From positions 1 to 36,169 of the forward strand of contig JAJRXD010000100.1 of assembly GCA_024276465.1 (NCBI GenBank): a DNA stretch of 36,169 nucleotides. The letters are read 5' to 3'. Shown in pieces: positions 8,073 to 16,923 of this stretch (the first letter of the stretch is position 1; each line of letters begins with the position of its first letter). A program made the translations under genes and the position numbers. The stretch comes from Deltaproteobacteria bacterium (GTDB lineage: Bacteria > Desulfobacterota > WTBG01 > CAIYCZ01 > CAIRTM01). The notes below the pieces were generated by a model. The model was not told the origin of the DNA. It worked only from the letters and a program-made list of their open reading frames with translations, and ran no database searches.

Positions 8073-9146
8073 TTACCATAAGCTGCTATTTTCACAGGTG
8101 GTCTCCATTGAATCTGGATCATCTATCCAAACCAGTGGTTCTACAGGCTGCCCGTCACTCCACTCACCCATGTAGACCTGCTCTTCGCTTCCATTCCCAA
8201 ATGCATATTCGCACTGATTCCCTTTGAATACACAATTGAGAGCGCCTACAGAGAGTTTAAAAGTTACATAAAAGTCACGCGCATCTACTGCTGATTCATC
8301 CCCGTGGCCGCTGGTATTAGGGAAGTAATGATTTGACACCAGTTTTGGAAACCCATGGTAATCTGACAGAACCAGCAGGAAATCCTTGTTTTCGTCTGGA
8401 ATATAGAAAATTTTATTCCAGAGTCTGACTGCTGTAGAACTACAGATAAGATCGTCCTCATCACCAACAGCAATTACAACCCTTGTGCTGGGAGCTATAT
8501 GATTAAACAGCCCCCAGGGTATAATACCTAAAGGACCAGGCTCAACAGCAACAATAGCATAAGGAACAGGTATCATTTGAGATGTCTCAGTTGCCCTTGC
8601 TGCAATTATGGCGCTTAAAAGCCCCCCTGCTGAATGCCCCACAATTGCTGTTTTGAAGACCCCTTTTTCATCTCTTTCAGGGCGGGTTTGAGACTTTTAG
8701 TCATCCAGGCGTTTGAGGGCATCTCTCCACATTACAAGAATTTTTCTGTCAAACCGCCAGGTCAGAGACATTTTAGGAGTTTCAACTACATCATCCCTTT
8801 GATACTGAACCCATACTACAATGTAACCTTTTCTAACTATGTGTCTAATCCAAATGTCATAATGCTTAAGTGAAACTGCTCCCCAGCCATGTAAAAACAG
8901 AACAACCGGAGCTTCATCGGGTGTCGGATCGACTGGTTTGAATAAAAAATATTTATAGGTTTCGTTTACTCCTAATGCATCCGGCCAATAGGGTCCGGTG
9001 ACGGCCACATCCTCATGTTCATAGGTGGCACCGCCCGGCCCGTCCAGTGGCTGTTCGGGTGGAGAGGGAACCCCGGCTAAACTATAAGAGAGCAGAAAGG
9101 ATGAGAGAATAAGAGAAAGTGCAATAATTTTACTTAACTTTTTCAT
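8073..9146 (-). pseudogene. Secreted alpha/beta hydrolase interrupted by an in-frame TAA
   Basis: One reading frame is split by a single stop (TAA at 8697-8699). The upstream part starts at ATG 9146 with a signal peptide (KKLSKIIALSLILSSFLLSYSLAG). It reaches the oxyanion-loop motif FLHGWG and stops after LKRLDD. Exactly 18 codons later, in the same frame, comes TAIVGHSAGG, the nucleophile elbow, and then the rest of an alpha/beta hydrolase with a likely acid in GDEDDL and a late His (DYHGF or SGHGDE). Read through the stop, the protein is about 357 aa with normal motif spacing, as in secreted dienelactone-hydrolase or lipase-like families. Neither half would work alone: the first lacks the catalytic Ser and the second lacks the oxyanion loop. 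It is therefore a recent nonsense mutation, a sequencing error or, less likely, readthrough. It is the last gene before the operon terminator. Confidence 0.75.
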
Positions 9147-9277
9147 ATGATAATTGTTTCGTGATGAATAATTAGCCCCGATTAATAATGTGCGGGAATG
9201 AGTCTCTGCCAAGTCTATCCTCTCAAATCAGGCTTAAAAAAGCTCCGGGCTCTTTTGGTAAGGCTCTCCCGCAAATC

Positions 9278-10429
9278 TTATTGTGGTTCTCTAAATGTTA
9301 TTAGAGCTATCTTTCCTGTTACTTCAGCACTGTCGTCGCTCGGTAAAATCAGATATGCAACCAGACTAATCCCGTCTGGACTCCACGCCATATCCGCAAC
9401 AACAATTCGTTCACCTGTGTATTCCAGGCTTTCCGGTTCATTAAAGAAAGTCAGCTGTGTTTTGTCAGATCCGTCCACATCCATCATCCACAGATCTGTC
9501 CTCAGCTCCCTTATTTGTTCAGCATCCCAGTTATATGCTTTGCTCGACATCCAAACTATTTTTTTCCCGCCTGGGGAAAAGTGTGCGTGTTCATCCCACT
9601 GGTCAAAACTTGATGTAAGATTTTCCAGTTCCTGTGTTTCGATATTCAACGTATAAATATCAATACCGGTCATGGCCTGCCCCTCAAGGTTCCCGCTAAA
9701 CAGGATCTTACTTCCATCTCTTGAAAAACCGTGGCTTTCATAAAAAAGACCGGCACCAGGTGTATATGTTTCTATGTTTGAAAGGTCAGGGCCTGCTTTG
9801 TCTATAAAAAAGTCAGCTACTTTTAAAGCCCATCTCTTTTCCCCTATTTTTTCAGACCAGAAAACCCTGGATCCATCGTGTGAGAAATGTGGATGGAGAA
9901 GCCCCATTCGATGTTTAAGCGACCTCAGCTTATAGGTCTTTTTCCCATCAGTTGTTATGAGCCATAAATCATTATTAAATCCCCGACCTGGTGCCGACCA
10001 GTATGAATTAAATATTTGAAACCGTTTTTGGGCCTGAAAAATAATATATTCACCGGATGGATGCCATGCAGGATTCCCTGTGTGTTTACCCGGCAATTTC
10101 AGATTTTTACAGGTGATACACTTCTCTTCGGTTCCATCGGGAGTCATGGTATAAATATCATAGAAACCATCAGCACCCCTTCGGTCAAAAGCAATAAGAT
10201 TATTGCTTTGAGACCAGGCAACCCGGCCACCATTTTCCGTGAGGATTTTAATACTTGCCACAGGGGATTCTGTGTCAGTGATTATTAAAGGAAATTTCGA
10301 AATCCATGGTTGCTCAACCCTATCAACATCAGCAGGCCACCCCCCTGATAGAGCTTGGCCTGATAAGAGAACCGAAACTTCGGCAAAACAAATCAGCAGT
10401 AAAATAAAAACCGGGAACAATCTGTTCAT
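9278..10429 (-). CDS. Exported TolB-like beta-propeller protein (PD40 repeats)
   Basis: 383 aa with an N-terminal signal (residues 1-29, NRLFPVFILLLICFAEVSVLLS). TolB-type blades follow: RVAWSQSNNLIAFDRR near 67, PAWHPSGEYIIFQ near 122, LHPHFSHDGSRVFWSE near 182, GFSRDGSKILFSG near 233, HFSPGGKKIVWMSS near 285 and MAWSPDGISLVAY near 350. It is a close paralogue of the gene at 1572-2819, including the CITCKN cysteine pair and the HTGNPAWHPSG segment, but it lacks that gene's Cys-rich N-terminal motif and lipobox. Its ATG follows AGGG at seven bases. It sits 27 bases after the SnoaL-like gene in the synthase operon. Function is unknown. Confidence 0.75.
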   Translation of the reverse strand: MNRLFPVFILLLICFAEVSVLLSGQALSGGWPADVDRVEQPWISKFPLIITDTESPVASIKILTENGGRVAWSQSNNLIAFDRRGADGFYDIYTMTPDGTEEKCITCKNLKLPGKHTGNPAWHPSGEYIIFQAQKRFQIFNSYWSAPGRGFNNDLWLITTDGKKTYKLRSLKHRMGLLHPHFSHDGSRVFWSEKIGEKRWALKVADFFIDKAGPDLSNIETYTPGAGLFYESHGFSRDGSKILFSGNLEGQAMTGIDIYTLNIETQELENLTSSFDQWDEHAHFSPGGKKIVWMSSKAYNWDAEQIRELRTDLWMMDVDGSDKTQLTFFNEPESLEYTGERIVVADMAWSPDGISLVAYLILPSDDSAEVTGKIALITFREPQ

Positions 10430-10456
10430 TTTAACACCCTGCCTAACTGTTACTGA

Positions 10457-10834
10457 TTACCAGCCTTCTAAAGGGTTGTAAAGACGCATTCCAAATTTAA
10501 CTTCTTTAATTTTTCCTTCTTCAAAAAAAAACGTCATTGTCCCTGACAAGTCTTTTATTTTCCACGCCTTTAGTTTTTTGCTTGTAGCTGCTCCTTTTAA
10601 AACCACTTTATTTTCTCCATCTGCTTTGATTTTATCGATTCGCACAACACGCATGTCAGCATCAAAGCGATCTCTATGCCAACGCTCTATATTTTCCTTC
10701 CCCTGATAATGACCCAGATGAAATTTGATTTGAGCATCTTCCCTGTAAAAATCCATACATCTCGCAAAGTCCCGATCCTCGAGAGCCTGGATGTATTCTT
10801 CAACTATTGTTTCCAAGCTGTTTTGTTCCTGCAT
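10457..10834 (-). CDS. SnoaL/NTF2-like small protein
   Basis: 125 aa starting at MQEQNSLETIVEEYIQALEDRD. The pattern of an N-terminal helix, then RDFARCMDFYREDAQIKFH, then YQGKENIERWHRDRFDADM and C-terminal beta strands (GTMTFFFEEGKIKEVKFG) is typical of the NTF2-like superfamily (SnoaL, ketosteroid isomerase and relatives). Members act as isomerases, cyclases, hydroxylases or ligand binders, often in polyketide pathways. I chose this ATG because AAAGGG lies eight bases upstream and the domain starts there; a longer frame would overlap the sulfatase-like gene. It could tailor the synthase product, but family membership alone does not define a reaction. Confidence 0.7.
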   Translation of the reverse strand: MQEQNSLETIVEEYIQALEDRDFARCMDFYREDAQIKFHLGHYQGKENIERWHRDRFDADMRVVRIDKIKADGENKVVLKGAATSKKLKAWKIKDLSGTMTFFFEEGKIKEVKFGMRLYNPLEGW

Positions 10835-10916
10835 AATTGAAACCCTTTCTCCTGGTTGTTTCCTGCCCGAAAAATGAAGTAATTTTGTCACTCTCAATAT
10901 TGCCCGGTTTGTATCC

Positions 10917-12239
10917 CTACAAAAAATCTCCGGGAGCAACTCCCAGGCTAACCCCCTGCTCACGGAGCGGATCTTCGCTTTTGCCCAAAGCGTTCAAGCG
11001 ATCAGCAATCCAGTCTTCCAGCTTTTGCTGCATTGATTGTGCAAGCCCTGCCTGTTCTTCAGCAATGTTGTGCTCCTCTCCGGGATCTTGCTTTAAATCA
11101 TACAACTCTACATCCGGATTGCCATAGAAATCCGGCTCTCTGGAAATGATAAGTTTGTGCGTTTCCGTACGCATGCTCCATTTGGCCTGCCTTGTACACT
11201 CGGCGCTGATTACATGTTCATAGCCCCCGTCCTGCACCTCCCCCTTCAACAGCTTCCAGAAGCTCTGCCCCTCCATCTCTGATGGCGGGTCTTCTCCAAT
11301 AGCTTCCAGCAGGGTGGGTGCAATGTCGAGATTCTGCAGCATTTGAGGAATGCGTCTACCCCCGGGTAGCTGTCCGGGTAAGCGAGCGATAAATGGAACA
11401 TGGATAGTGCAGTCATAGAGACCATGGTGATCAAAAAATATCTTATGTTCTGTGAGGCTTTCGCCATGATCAGCTGTAAGTATGGTTATCGTATTATCAG
11501 TAAGACCAAGCCTGTCTATCGTTTCCATAACTTCACCTATCCCGTCATCCAGACGACGTATTTCCTGATCGTAAAGTGCGGCCACATACTCCGGGTCTGT
11601 AATCAAACCGTTTTTTGTTTGTAACCATGTGTCCCGTGCCAGAGCTCCCAGGGGTGTTTCCCACCAGGCTTCTAAAAGATGATTGGCAGGATCTGCAGGG
11701 TTTTTACCTTCATAAAACAGATTGCGGTAGCGCGCTGGCGGCATTAGCGGCCAGTGGGGGTCCCAGTAATGAACAAAAAGAAAAAAGCTTTCATTTGCAT
11801 GGGTTTCCAGCCATGGAATTATTCGTCTGTTGAGTTCCTCACATGTAACTCCCAGAAGTAAAGGGCGTCTAATGCTGGGGTCAATATAGAATTCATAGCC
11901 ACGCGCAAACCACTGCCGGGCACGGTTTAAATTATCTACAGCACAGGTGGTATACCCTGCTTCAAGCAAAAGCTGAGGGAGAAAAGGAGCTTCTTTGTCT
12001 AACTGTGCCTTGTTTCCATGAGCGACTATGCCATGGGTGATAGGATGTTGAGCAGTATACAGAGTAGTAAAAGAGGGGTAGGTCGGTATGCCGGGACAGA
12101 AAAGAGACTCGGCCAGCACCCCGCTATCAGCCAGTTTATCGATGTTGGGACTGGTAGGATATTTATAGCCATAGCAGCTCAAATGATCATATCGCAGTGT
12201 ATCAACAACAATTAAAACAATGTTGGGTTTTGCAGCCAT
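10917..12239 (-). CDS. Sulfatase-like AlkP-superfamily hydrolase with Thr at the nucleophile position
   Basis: 440 aa, no signal peptide, so probably cytoplasmic. The N-terminus KPNIVLIVVDTLRYDHLSCYG carries the metal-binding Asp (Asp13). LTADHGESLTEHKIFFDHHG near 254-273 holds the second metal site (Asp257, His258), and VPFIARLPG plus DIAPTLLEAIG are typical of sulfatases. The segment that normally reads C-x-P-S-R, where Cys becomes formylglycine, reads T-Y-P-S-F here (Thr53-Phe57). A formylglycine sulfatase mechanism is therefore unlikely. Thr nucleophiles occur in phosphodiesterase, phosphotransferase and other sulfatase-like members. An AGGAG six bases before the ATG supports the start. 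It follows the propeller-FN3 gene by 29 bases. Confidence 0.8.
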   Translation of the reverse strand: MAAKPNIVLIVVDTLRYDHLSCYGYKYPTSPNIDKLADSGVLAESLFCPGIPTYPSFTTLYTAQHPITHGIVAHGNKAQLDKEAPFLPQLLLEAGYTTCAVDNLNRARQWFARGYEFYIDPSIRRPLLLGVTCEELNRRIIPWLETHANESFFLFVHYWDPHWPLMPPARYRNLFYEGKNPADPANHLLEAWWETPLGALARDTWLQTKNGLITDPEYVAALYDQEIRRLDDGIGEVMETIDRLGLTDNTITILTADHGESLTEHKIFFDHHGLYDCTIHVPFIARLPGQLPGGRRIPQMLQNLDIAPTLLEAIGEDPPSEMEGQSFWKLLKGEVQDGGYEHVISAECTRQAKWSMRTETHKLIISREPDFYGNPDVELYDLKQDPGEEHNIAEEQAGLAQSMQQKLEDWIADRLNALGKSEDPLREQGVSLGVAPGDFL

Positions 12240-12268
12240 TATTAACTCCTAAATTGAAAGTTTTGTTT

Positions 12269-14404
12269 TTAATCCAGGTCTGATGCATTAATAACCCCGT
12301 TTTTTACAAGAGTCAAACGCCTTGCAAGTTTGTCTAAAAGGATATTTAAATCTTCAGCATGCCAGACAGACAGCTTTTTATCATTAACAAGATCCACCTG
12401 GACTTCTCGTAAAATTTTGACTGCTTGTTCCGGGTTGTTTTTTGTCATAAAATCATGTGACCTCGAGAGAGCTTTCACAATAAAGCTCTTTAAATCAGGT
12501 GAAGCAATCCTTTTCTTCCAGTCCAGATCATTAAATATTTTTTTCAGCCAGCTGAAAGTTATCTTTGGAAAAAGAGTTGGAACACGGGCCAGATTTGACG
12601 GCACAGACACCTGCAGATTCATATCCTCTGCGACTACGTAATAATGATAGACTTTGTTACTTATGGCATTATTGTCTATATAGAAAAACTGTTCTGTGCT
12701 GGCGATCTCAACAAAATCTCCAGAAGAACATGTCTCCTCATTGGAAAAGGCCATGTTGTTTTTTTTCACTTTATTTAAAGGGTCTGATAAATCTTCGCGC
12801 ATATTTTTCTGAAGCATTGTGTCTGACGGACAGCGTATGGAACGAAAAATACGAAACAACCTGCTGTCCTGTTTGCTGTCCCAGGACAATATGATAGCCC
12901 CGTTTTTTTGCTCTGCCTCTAAGCAGGCTGGAGGGGATAGTTTGTTTCTTGATTCTGATGTCAGAGGTTTGTTTTTTTTGTCAACTGTTCCCTGCCAGAT
13001 CTGCAGGCCACCCCAAAAATTGCAGGTTCCAAAAAAAAGACCATACGGAGTGGAGGCAAATGTTCTCAATCCCATTTGCCACATATCGCCAAAACCATCG
13101 GTGGTAATTGGTGTCCAGTACCAGCCGGTTTGTGAAGCATACAGGTCAAAGCCGAATCCCTTCTCCATTTTTTTGCCATACAGCGGAATTCTTCGAGTTC
13201 GTGTGCTTTGATCAGCTGTGCCGGCATAAAGCGCACCGTCATGCCCCTGCATGCGCCAGATATGGACGTTCATAGACCAGTCAAAACCATTTTCAAAACC
13301 GCTTAGTGGATATTTTTTCCCATCCGGGGTCATTCTCGGCTTGCCTACAACAAGGTCCCAGGTATCATCCGGGTTAATTCGGATAATATCAGCAGGCGAG
13401 TCCGTACCCACATAAAGTCTATCCTCAAAAACATGCATGCTTACAACAGTTATGCTCGGCTTTACAGGATAGTATCCTCCACTGGTAATTACAGGTATCA
13501 GCTCATATGGAGGATCGCCTTCGGCTGTTGTTTTAAGAACAGAATAGCCTTCCGGATCCCTTGTTCCTATATAGAGGTATCCATTAAACGCTGCCATGTC
13601 CCATGTCCTGATATCTTCAGTGGTAACTTCCCTCAAATTCTGCTTTCCTGCTGCAGGGTCGTCTGTTTCAAGAAGAATACCGGTTCCCTGGAGGTTTCCG
13701 CCAGTTAGAAACAGCCGGCCTTTGTAAATTGCTGATGAACGGTAGCTGGCAACAACAGAATCATTGCCTTCAACACATGGCGGGAAGTCAGGATCGGGCG
13801 AAATTGCCTTAAAATTAATGCCATCCGTAGTGCGCAGAATTCGAGGGCATGGAACCTCTTCTTCGTCGGTCATAGTCCACCTTCTTGCATTTGCACCGAA
13901 CACATATAATGCTTCTGTCCCGTCCGGTTCAGTAAAAACTTCCATTCCTCGAAAGCCTACATCGCGTGCCACAAGTTTTGTGGGGTCCTTGGGAACAGGT
14001 ATATCTTCAGGAGACTGGTAAACGCGTTCCCACACCTCTGTCTGGGGAGTATAGCACCAGATCTCAGCCTGGAGCGGCAGGTCCAGAGGCGAGTCAGTAC
14101 AATCCTTGTCGGGATCAGGGCCAGGATAAGGGAGAACAGGATATTCCGCGTTAGCAGCTGCGGAAGACCAGCAAAACCAGCTCCGCACAGTACCAACATA
14201 CAGCTTTCCCCTCCACCACTTCATAGACCAGGCTGCGTTATTCTGAGGATCGCCAAATCCTTCCTGGGCAACCTGAACAAAATCTTCGGAAGTCAGCAAA
14301 ACCCCATCCTCAGAACAAAAAGCAGGAAAAACTACAAAAAACAATATTGCCGATATAATAAAGCTGGCCGTTAGAATCTTCTTTTTTTGCAATATAAACA
14401 TCAT
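12269..14404 (-). CDS. Secreted beta-propeller-like protein with fibronectin-III-like domain
   Basis: 711 aa with a signal peptide (residues about 1-30, hydrophobic ILTASFIISAILFFVVFPAF). Residues 50-490 contain repeated strands of the form (L/F)Y(V/I/A)GT: KLYVGT, YLYIGT, RLYVGT, ALYAGT, GLFFGT. These indicate a beta propeller. Residues about 500-610 (PACLEAEQKNGAIILSWD...YHYYVVAEDM) look like a fibronectin type III domain. A helical C-terminal region (about 640-700) is faintly FIMAH-like. No catalytic motif is visible, so binding or adhesion at the cell surface is the best guess. It follows the glycosyltransferase after a 130-base AT-rich gap containing TATAAT-like hexamers without a matching -35. 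Confidence 0.65.
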   Translation of the reverse strand: MMFILQKKKILTASFIISAILFFVVFPAFCSEDGVLLTSEDFVQVAQEGFGDPQNNAAWSMKWWRGKLYVGTVRSWFCWSSAAANAEYPVLPYPGPDPDKDCTDSPLDLPLQAEIWCYTPQTEVWERVYQSPEDIPVPKDPTKLVARDVGFRGMEVFTEPDGTEALYVFGANARRWTMTDEEEVPCPRILRTTDGINFKAISPDPDFPPCVEGNDSVVASYRSSAIYKGRLFLTGGNLQGTGILLETDDPAAGKQNLREVTTEDIRTWDMAAFNGYLYIGTRDPEGYSVLKTTAEGDPPYELIPVITSGGYYPVKPSITVVSMHVFEDRLYVGTDSPADIIRINPDDTWDLVVGKPRMTPDGKKYPLSGFENGFDWSMNVHIWRMQGHDGALYAGTADQSTRTRRIPLYGKKMEKGFGFDLYASQTGWYWTPITTDGFGDMWQMGLRTFASTPYGLFFGTCNFWGGLQIWQGTVDKKNKPLTSESRNKLSPPACLEAEQKNGAIILSWDSKQDSRLFRIFRSIRCPSDTMLQKNMREDLSDPLNKVKKNNMAFSNEETCSSGDFVEIASTEQFFYIDNNAISNKVYHYYVVAEDMNLQVSVPSNLARVPTLFPKITFSWLKKIFNDLDWKKRIASPDLKSFIVKALSRSHDFMTKNNPEQAVKILREVQVDLVNDKKLSVWHAEDLNILLDKLARRLTLVKNGVINASDLD

Positions 14405-14534
14405 GGTCTTTTTATTTAATTATATATGTCACTTCTTATGAATATTATATTATTCACAAATATGCAAGCAGGCTCGTTCTTTTTTATACGCTTCGTTGCT
14501 TATAAAACCAGTTCTTTTGATAAATCTTAATCTT

Positions 14535-15851
14535 TTAATGGGTCTCTGGTGAATACCCACTTGTCAAGCTAAGGTGTTCCAACAGTTCAGCCGCCTGGTC
14601 TGGTCCACCATAACGCGAAAAAGAAGCACGTATTCTCTGGACGTTCTTGCGGAAACATGGATTGGCCAAAACACATTCCACCGCACTGCGAAGTCGGCCT
14701 GGGGTACAACGCTTTGGTGATAACCGGAGACCGGTTCCTGATTCCACTACACGTTGAGCAATTTCAGGCTTATCCCATTCAGTGGGAATAATAACCAGAG
14801 GGACCCCTGCCTCCAGTGCAGCCAGAACTGTCCCGGCGCCGCCGGTTGTTACCAGCACGTCTACATGAGGTAACAGGTCGCTATGGGAAATCCAGTTTTT
14901 CAAATGAACATTAGGTGCGACAGGTCCTATATGCAAATCTGCCGGGTCCCTGTTTCCGCCTGTTGTCATAATAACCTGCATGGGCAAATTGGCCAGTCCA
15001 CGGGCTGCCGCCTGCAATACCAGGGGTTTTTCAACATGGATTGTACCCTCGGTCACATGAACCCATGGTGTGTCCTTTTTCAAATCGTTCAGCCAGCCAG
15101 ATGTTTGTTGATTGCCCGGCTTGTTCCACAGACAGGGCCCAACATAGTGAACATGCTGAGGAAGATCGCGCCGTGAATAATCAAATTCCGGGCTGCTGGG
15201 TACAAGGTAAAGAGGCATTTGCCTGGTAAATTCGGTTACAGAGCTTTTCAAAGGGTCAAGTCCAAACTGTTTACGCACTTCGTTGACAGCATTTCTAAAA
15301 CCCTTTCCATAAATGTCAATTGAAATCTGTCCTATTCGGGCTAATAACTTTGAATGCCAGTCCCGCGGAGATGAAAGCCCCAGACCAAAGGGAGGAGCAT
15401 CCGGCCCGGGCAGCATACAGCAGGGCACAAATGATGAAATTGCAACGGGTATTTTTAGCAATTGATGTAAAACAAGAACAGGCCCCCACATGGTTGGATC
15501 ACATATTAATACATTTGGTTGCAGTTCTTCTATTAGTTCCTCTAAATCTGCCACTTGCTGTGGGATGGTCTCAACCAGCCATTTGCGAAGCATGGTTTTA
15601 TACAAAAAAGCTCTTTTCCACCTCCATGGCGAGCGATATTCTGAAAAAAGAATACTGTAAAGTCGGTCCTCATCAAGATGATTGAAGGAAAAACAGCAAA
15701 ACCCCTCTTGTTCAATTACACTGCAGGCTTTGCTGCCAGTGTAAAACACAACCTCATGGCCGCGTGTTTCCAGGGCATGAGCTATAGCAATATTTGGATA
15801 AAAATGGCCGGGAATCGGCCAGACTGTGAACAAATATTTCGTTTTTTTCAT
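14535..15851 (-). CDS. GT1-family glycosyltransferase (MGT/UGT-like)
   Basis: 438 aa, two Rossmann-like (GT-B) lobes. The N-terminal segment FTVWPIPGHFYPNIAIAHAL carries the usual catalytic His (His15) in PGH. The C-terminal donor lobe has VDVLVTTGGAGTVLAALEAG (331-350) followed by PLVIIPTEWDKPEIAQRV, matching the family's H/T-x-G-G-x-G-T...P...DQ...A pattern with D-K-P-E at the sugar-contact site. Known relatives glycosylate macrolides, terpenoids and lipids with NDP-sugars. In this operon it most likely glycosylates the synthase product, which makes a glycolipid or glycosylated polyketide the leading hypothesis. The start has GGA close by and is preceded by the hairpin at 15865-15907. Confidence 0.85.
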   Translation of the reverse strand: MKKTKYLFTVWPIPGHFYPNIAIAHALETRGHEVVFYTGSKACSVIEQEGFCCFSFNHLDEDRLYSILFSEYRSPWRWKRAFLYKTMLRKWLVETIPQQVADLEELIEELQPNVLICDPTMWGPVLVLHQLLKIPVAISSFVPCCMLPGPDAPPFGLGLSSPRDWHSKLLARIGQISIDIYGKGFRNAVNEVRKQFGLDPLKSSVTEFTRQMPLYLVPSSPEFDYSRRDLPQHVHYVGPCLWNKPGNQQTSGWLNDLKKDTPWVHVTEGTIHVEKPLVLQAAARGLANLPMQVIMTTGGNRDPADLHIGPVAPNVHLKNWISHSDLLPHVDVLVTTGGAGTVLAALEAGVPLVIIPTEWDKPEIAQRVVESGTGLRLSPKRCTPGRLRSAVECVLANPCFRKNVQRIRASFSRYGGPDQAAELLEHLSLTSGYSPETH

Positions 15852-15864
15852 TTTTTTCCGGAAC

Positions 15865-15907
15865 GTGCTGATTCAGCCCGGTCTTGCAGGCAGGGATGAA
15901 TCAGCAC
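15865..15907. repeat. Intergenic inverted repeat, 11-bp perfect arms
   Basis: GTGCTGATTCA (15865-15875) and TGAATCAGCAC (15897-15907) are exact reverse complements separated by 21 bases. The structure fills much of the 108-bp gap between the upstream SDR and the glycosyltransferase, ending about 14 bases before the glycosyltransferase start. No T-run follows on the minus strand, so it is not a classic terminator. It may be an interspersed repeat or an RNA hairpin affecting translation of the glycosyltransferase. Confidence 0.6.
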
Positions 15908-15959
15908 AATTCTTAAAAGATCAAACTTTGATGAACTCGTAAAAAGCAAAATTCACGCA

Positions 15960-16826
15960 TCAAGGATCAGATGATCGGGTCACTCGACGTATGCTTTCGT
16001 TAAAGTAAGCTCGTTCTATAAGGCTGCCAGGCACATATCGTCGCAGGGCAAACATCAACTTTGCCCGGCTCCCAACCATATAACGTAACCGGGGACGCCG
16101 GGCATTCAGAGCTCTATAAATGGCTTTGGCAACATCCAAAGACGATGTGGGTGATGAGCGGGCAACCATATCCATTAATTTTTTTGCCTCCCCGTACCAG
16201 GTGTAATAGGCGCTTTTGGCGCTAAGAGCTTTCCTGGCGCTGCAATGGTCTGTTGCCCATCGGTCACTCTTGAGGATGGCAGGTTCAATAATGGAAACAT
16301 GAATCCCCCAGGGTGTGACTTCCTGAGTTAAAGATTCACAAAAGCCCTCAAGAGCAAATTTGCTGGAACAGTAAACACTGGCAGTCAATGCACCGCTGCG
16401 TCCTGCTACAGAGGTAACTGTTAAAATTCTACCCTTCCGTGCACGCCGCATATGGGGCAGGACCGCTCTTGTAACTTCCATTGTGCCGAAGACGTTTGTC
16501 TCAAAAACCTGGCGAGCCTCTTCCTCTGCAATATCTTCAAAATAGCCCCTCAAATATAAACCGGCATTATTTACCAGGGCATAGATTCCCCCGGACTCTG
16601 CTATTACAGTTTCAACTGCACTGCAAATACTCCTCCGTTCAGTAACATCCAGTTGGAGCAGGTTCAGATGCACGTTTCGTCGTGCAACTTCGGAGTCAAG
16701 TTTATCCCTTCGGCTTAAATCACGCATGGTGGCATATACCCGGAACCCTCGTTCTGCAAGAAGTATGGCTGTTTCCAAGCCTATACCGGACGATGTCCCG
16801 GTTATTATCACAACTTTTTTATCCAT
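15960..16826 (-). CDS. Short-chain dehydrogenase/reductase (classical SDR), copy 1
   Basis: 288 aa. The NAD(P) site is TGTSSGIG (10-17). LVNNAG follows near 85, and the catalytic set is Ser139 (VTSV), Tyr152 and Lys156 (YCSSK). An Arg after the first strand (ATMRD) suggests NADP(H) preference. It closely resembles the next gene upstream (16924-17781): both have YFED.(A/S)EEE...VFE.NVFGTM..TRA and a shared C-terminus (RPRLRYMVGSRAKL.FALRRY.PG). They arose by tandem duplication. The likely role is carbonyl/alcohol oxidoreduction on the lipid or polyketide; the substrate is unknown. The gap after the first SDR holds a strong hairpin (16865-16889). Confidence 0.85.
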   Translation of the reverse strand: MDKKVVIITGTSSGIGLETAILLAERGFRVYATMRDLSRRDKLDSEVARRNVHLNLLQLDVTERRSICSAVETVIAESGGIYALVNNAGLYLRGYFEDIAEEEARQVFETNVFGTMEVTRAVLPHMRRARKGRILTVTSVAGRSGALTASVYCSSKFALEGFCESLTQEVTPWGIHVSIIEPAILKSDRWATDHCSARKALSAKSAYYTWYGEAKKLMDMVARSSPTSSLDVAKAIYRALNARRPRLRYMVGSRAKLMFALRRYVPGSLIERAYFNESIRRVTRSSDP

Positions 16827-16864
16827 CTTTTCTGCTTTGCTAAAAATGTTGCCATCCCTTTTAA

Positions 16865-16889
16865 TTTGCCGGGCTTAACTCCCGGCAAA
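16865..16889. repeat. Intergenic hairpin between the two SDR genes
   Basis: TTTGCCGGG (16865-16873) and CCCGGCAAA (16881-16889) are perfect 9-bp arms with a 7-base loop. It is GC-rich, in the 97-bp gap between the paralogous SDR genes. On the minus strand it is followed by TTAAAAGGG, not a T-run, so it may be an mRNA-stabilising or processing structure rather than a terminator. Confidence 0.6.
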
Positions 16890-16923
16890 CAAATTACTCT
16901 AAGGTTTGTTAATTTTATTAGGT

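Noticed and set aside
8073-9212. Two separate hydrolase genes
   Set aside because: The two pieces are in the same frame, separated only by one TAA and 18 codons, and each lacks half of the catalytic machinery.
10457-10963. Longer start for the SnoaL-like gene
   Set aside because: The extra 43 residues overlap the sulfatase-like gene and match no domain; the internal ATG at 10834 has a good RBS.
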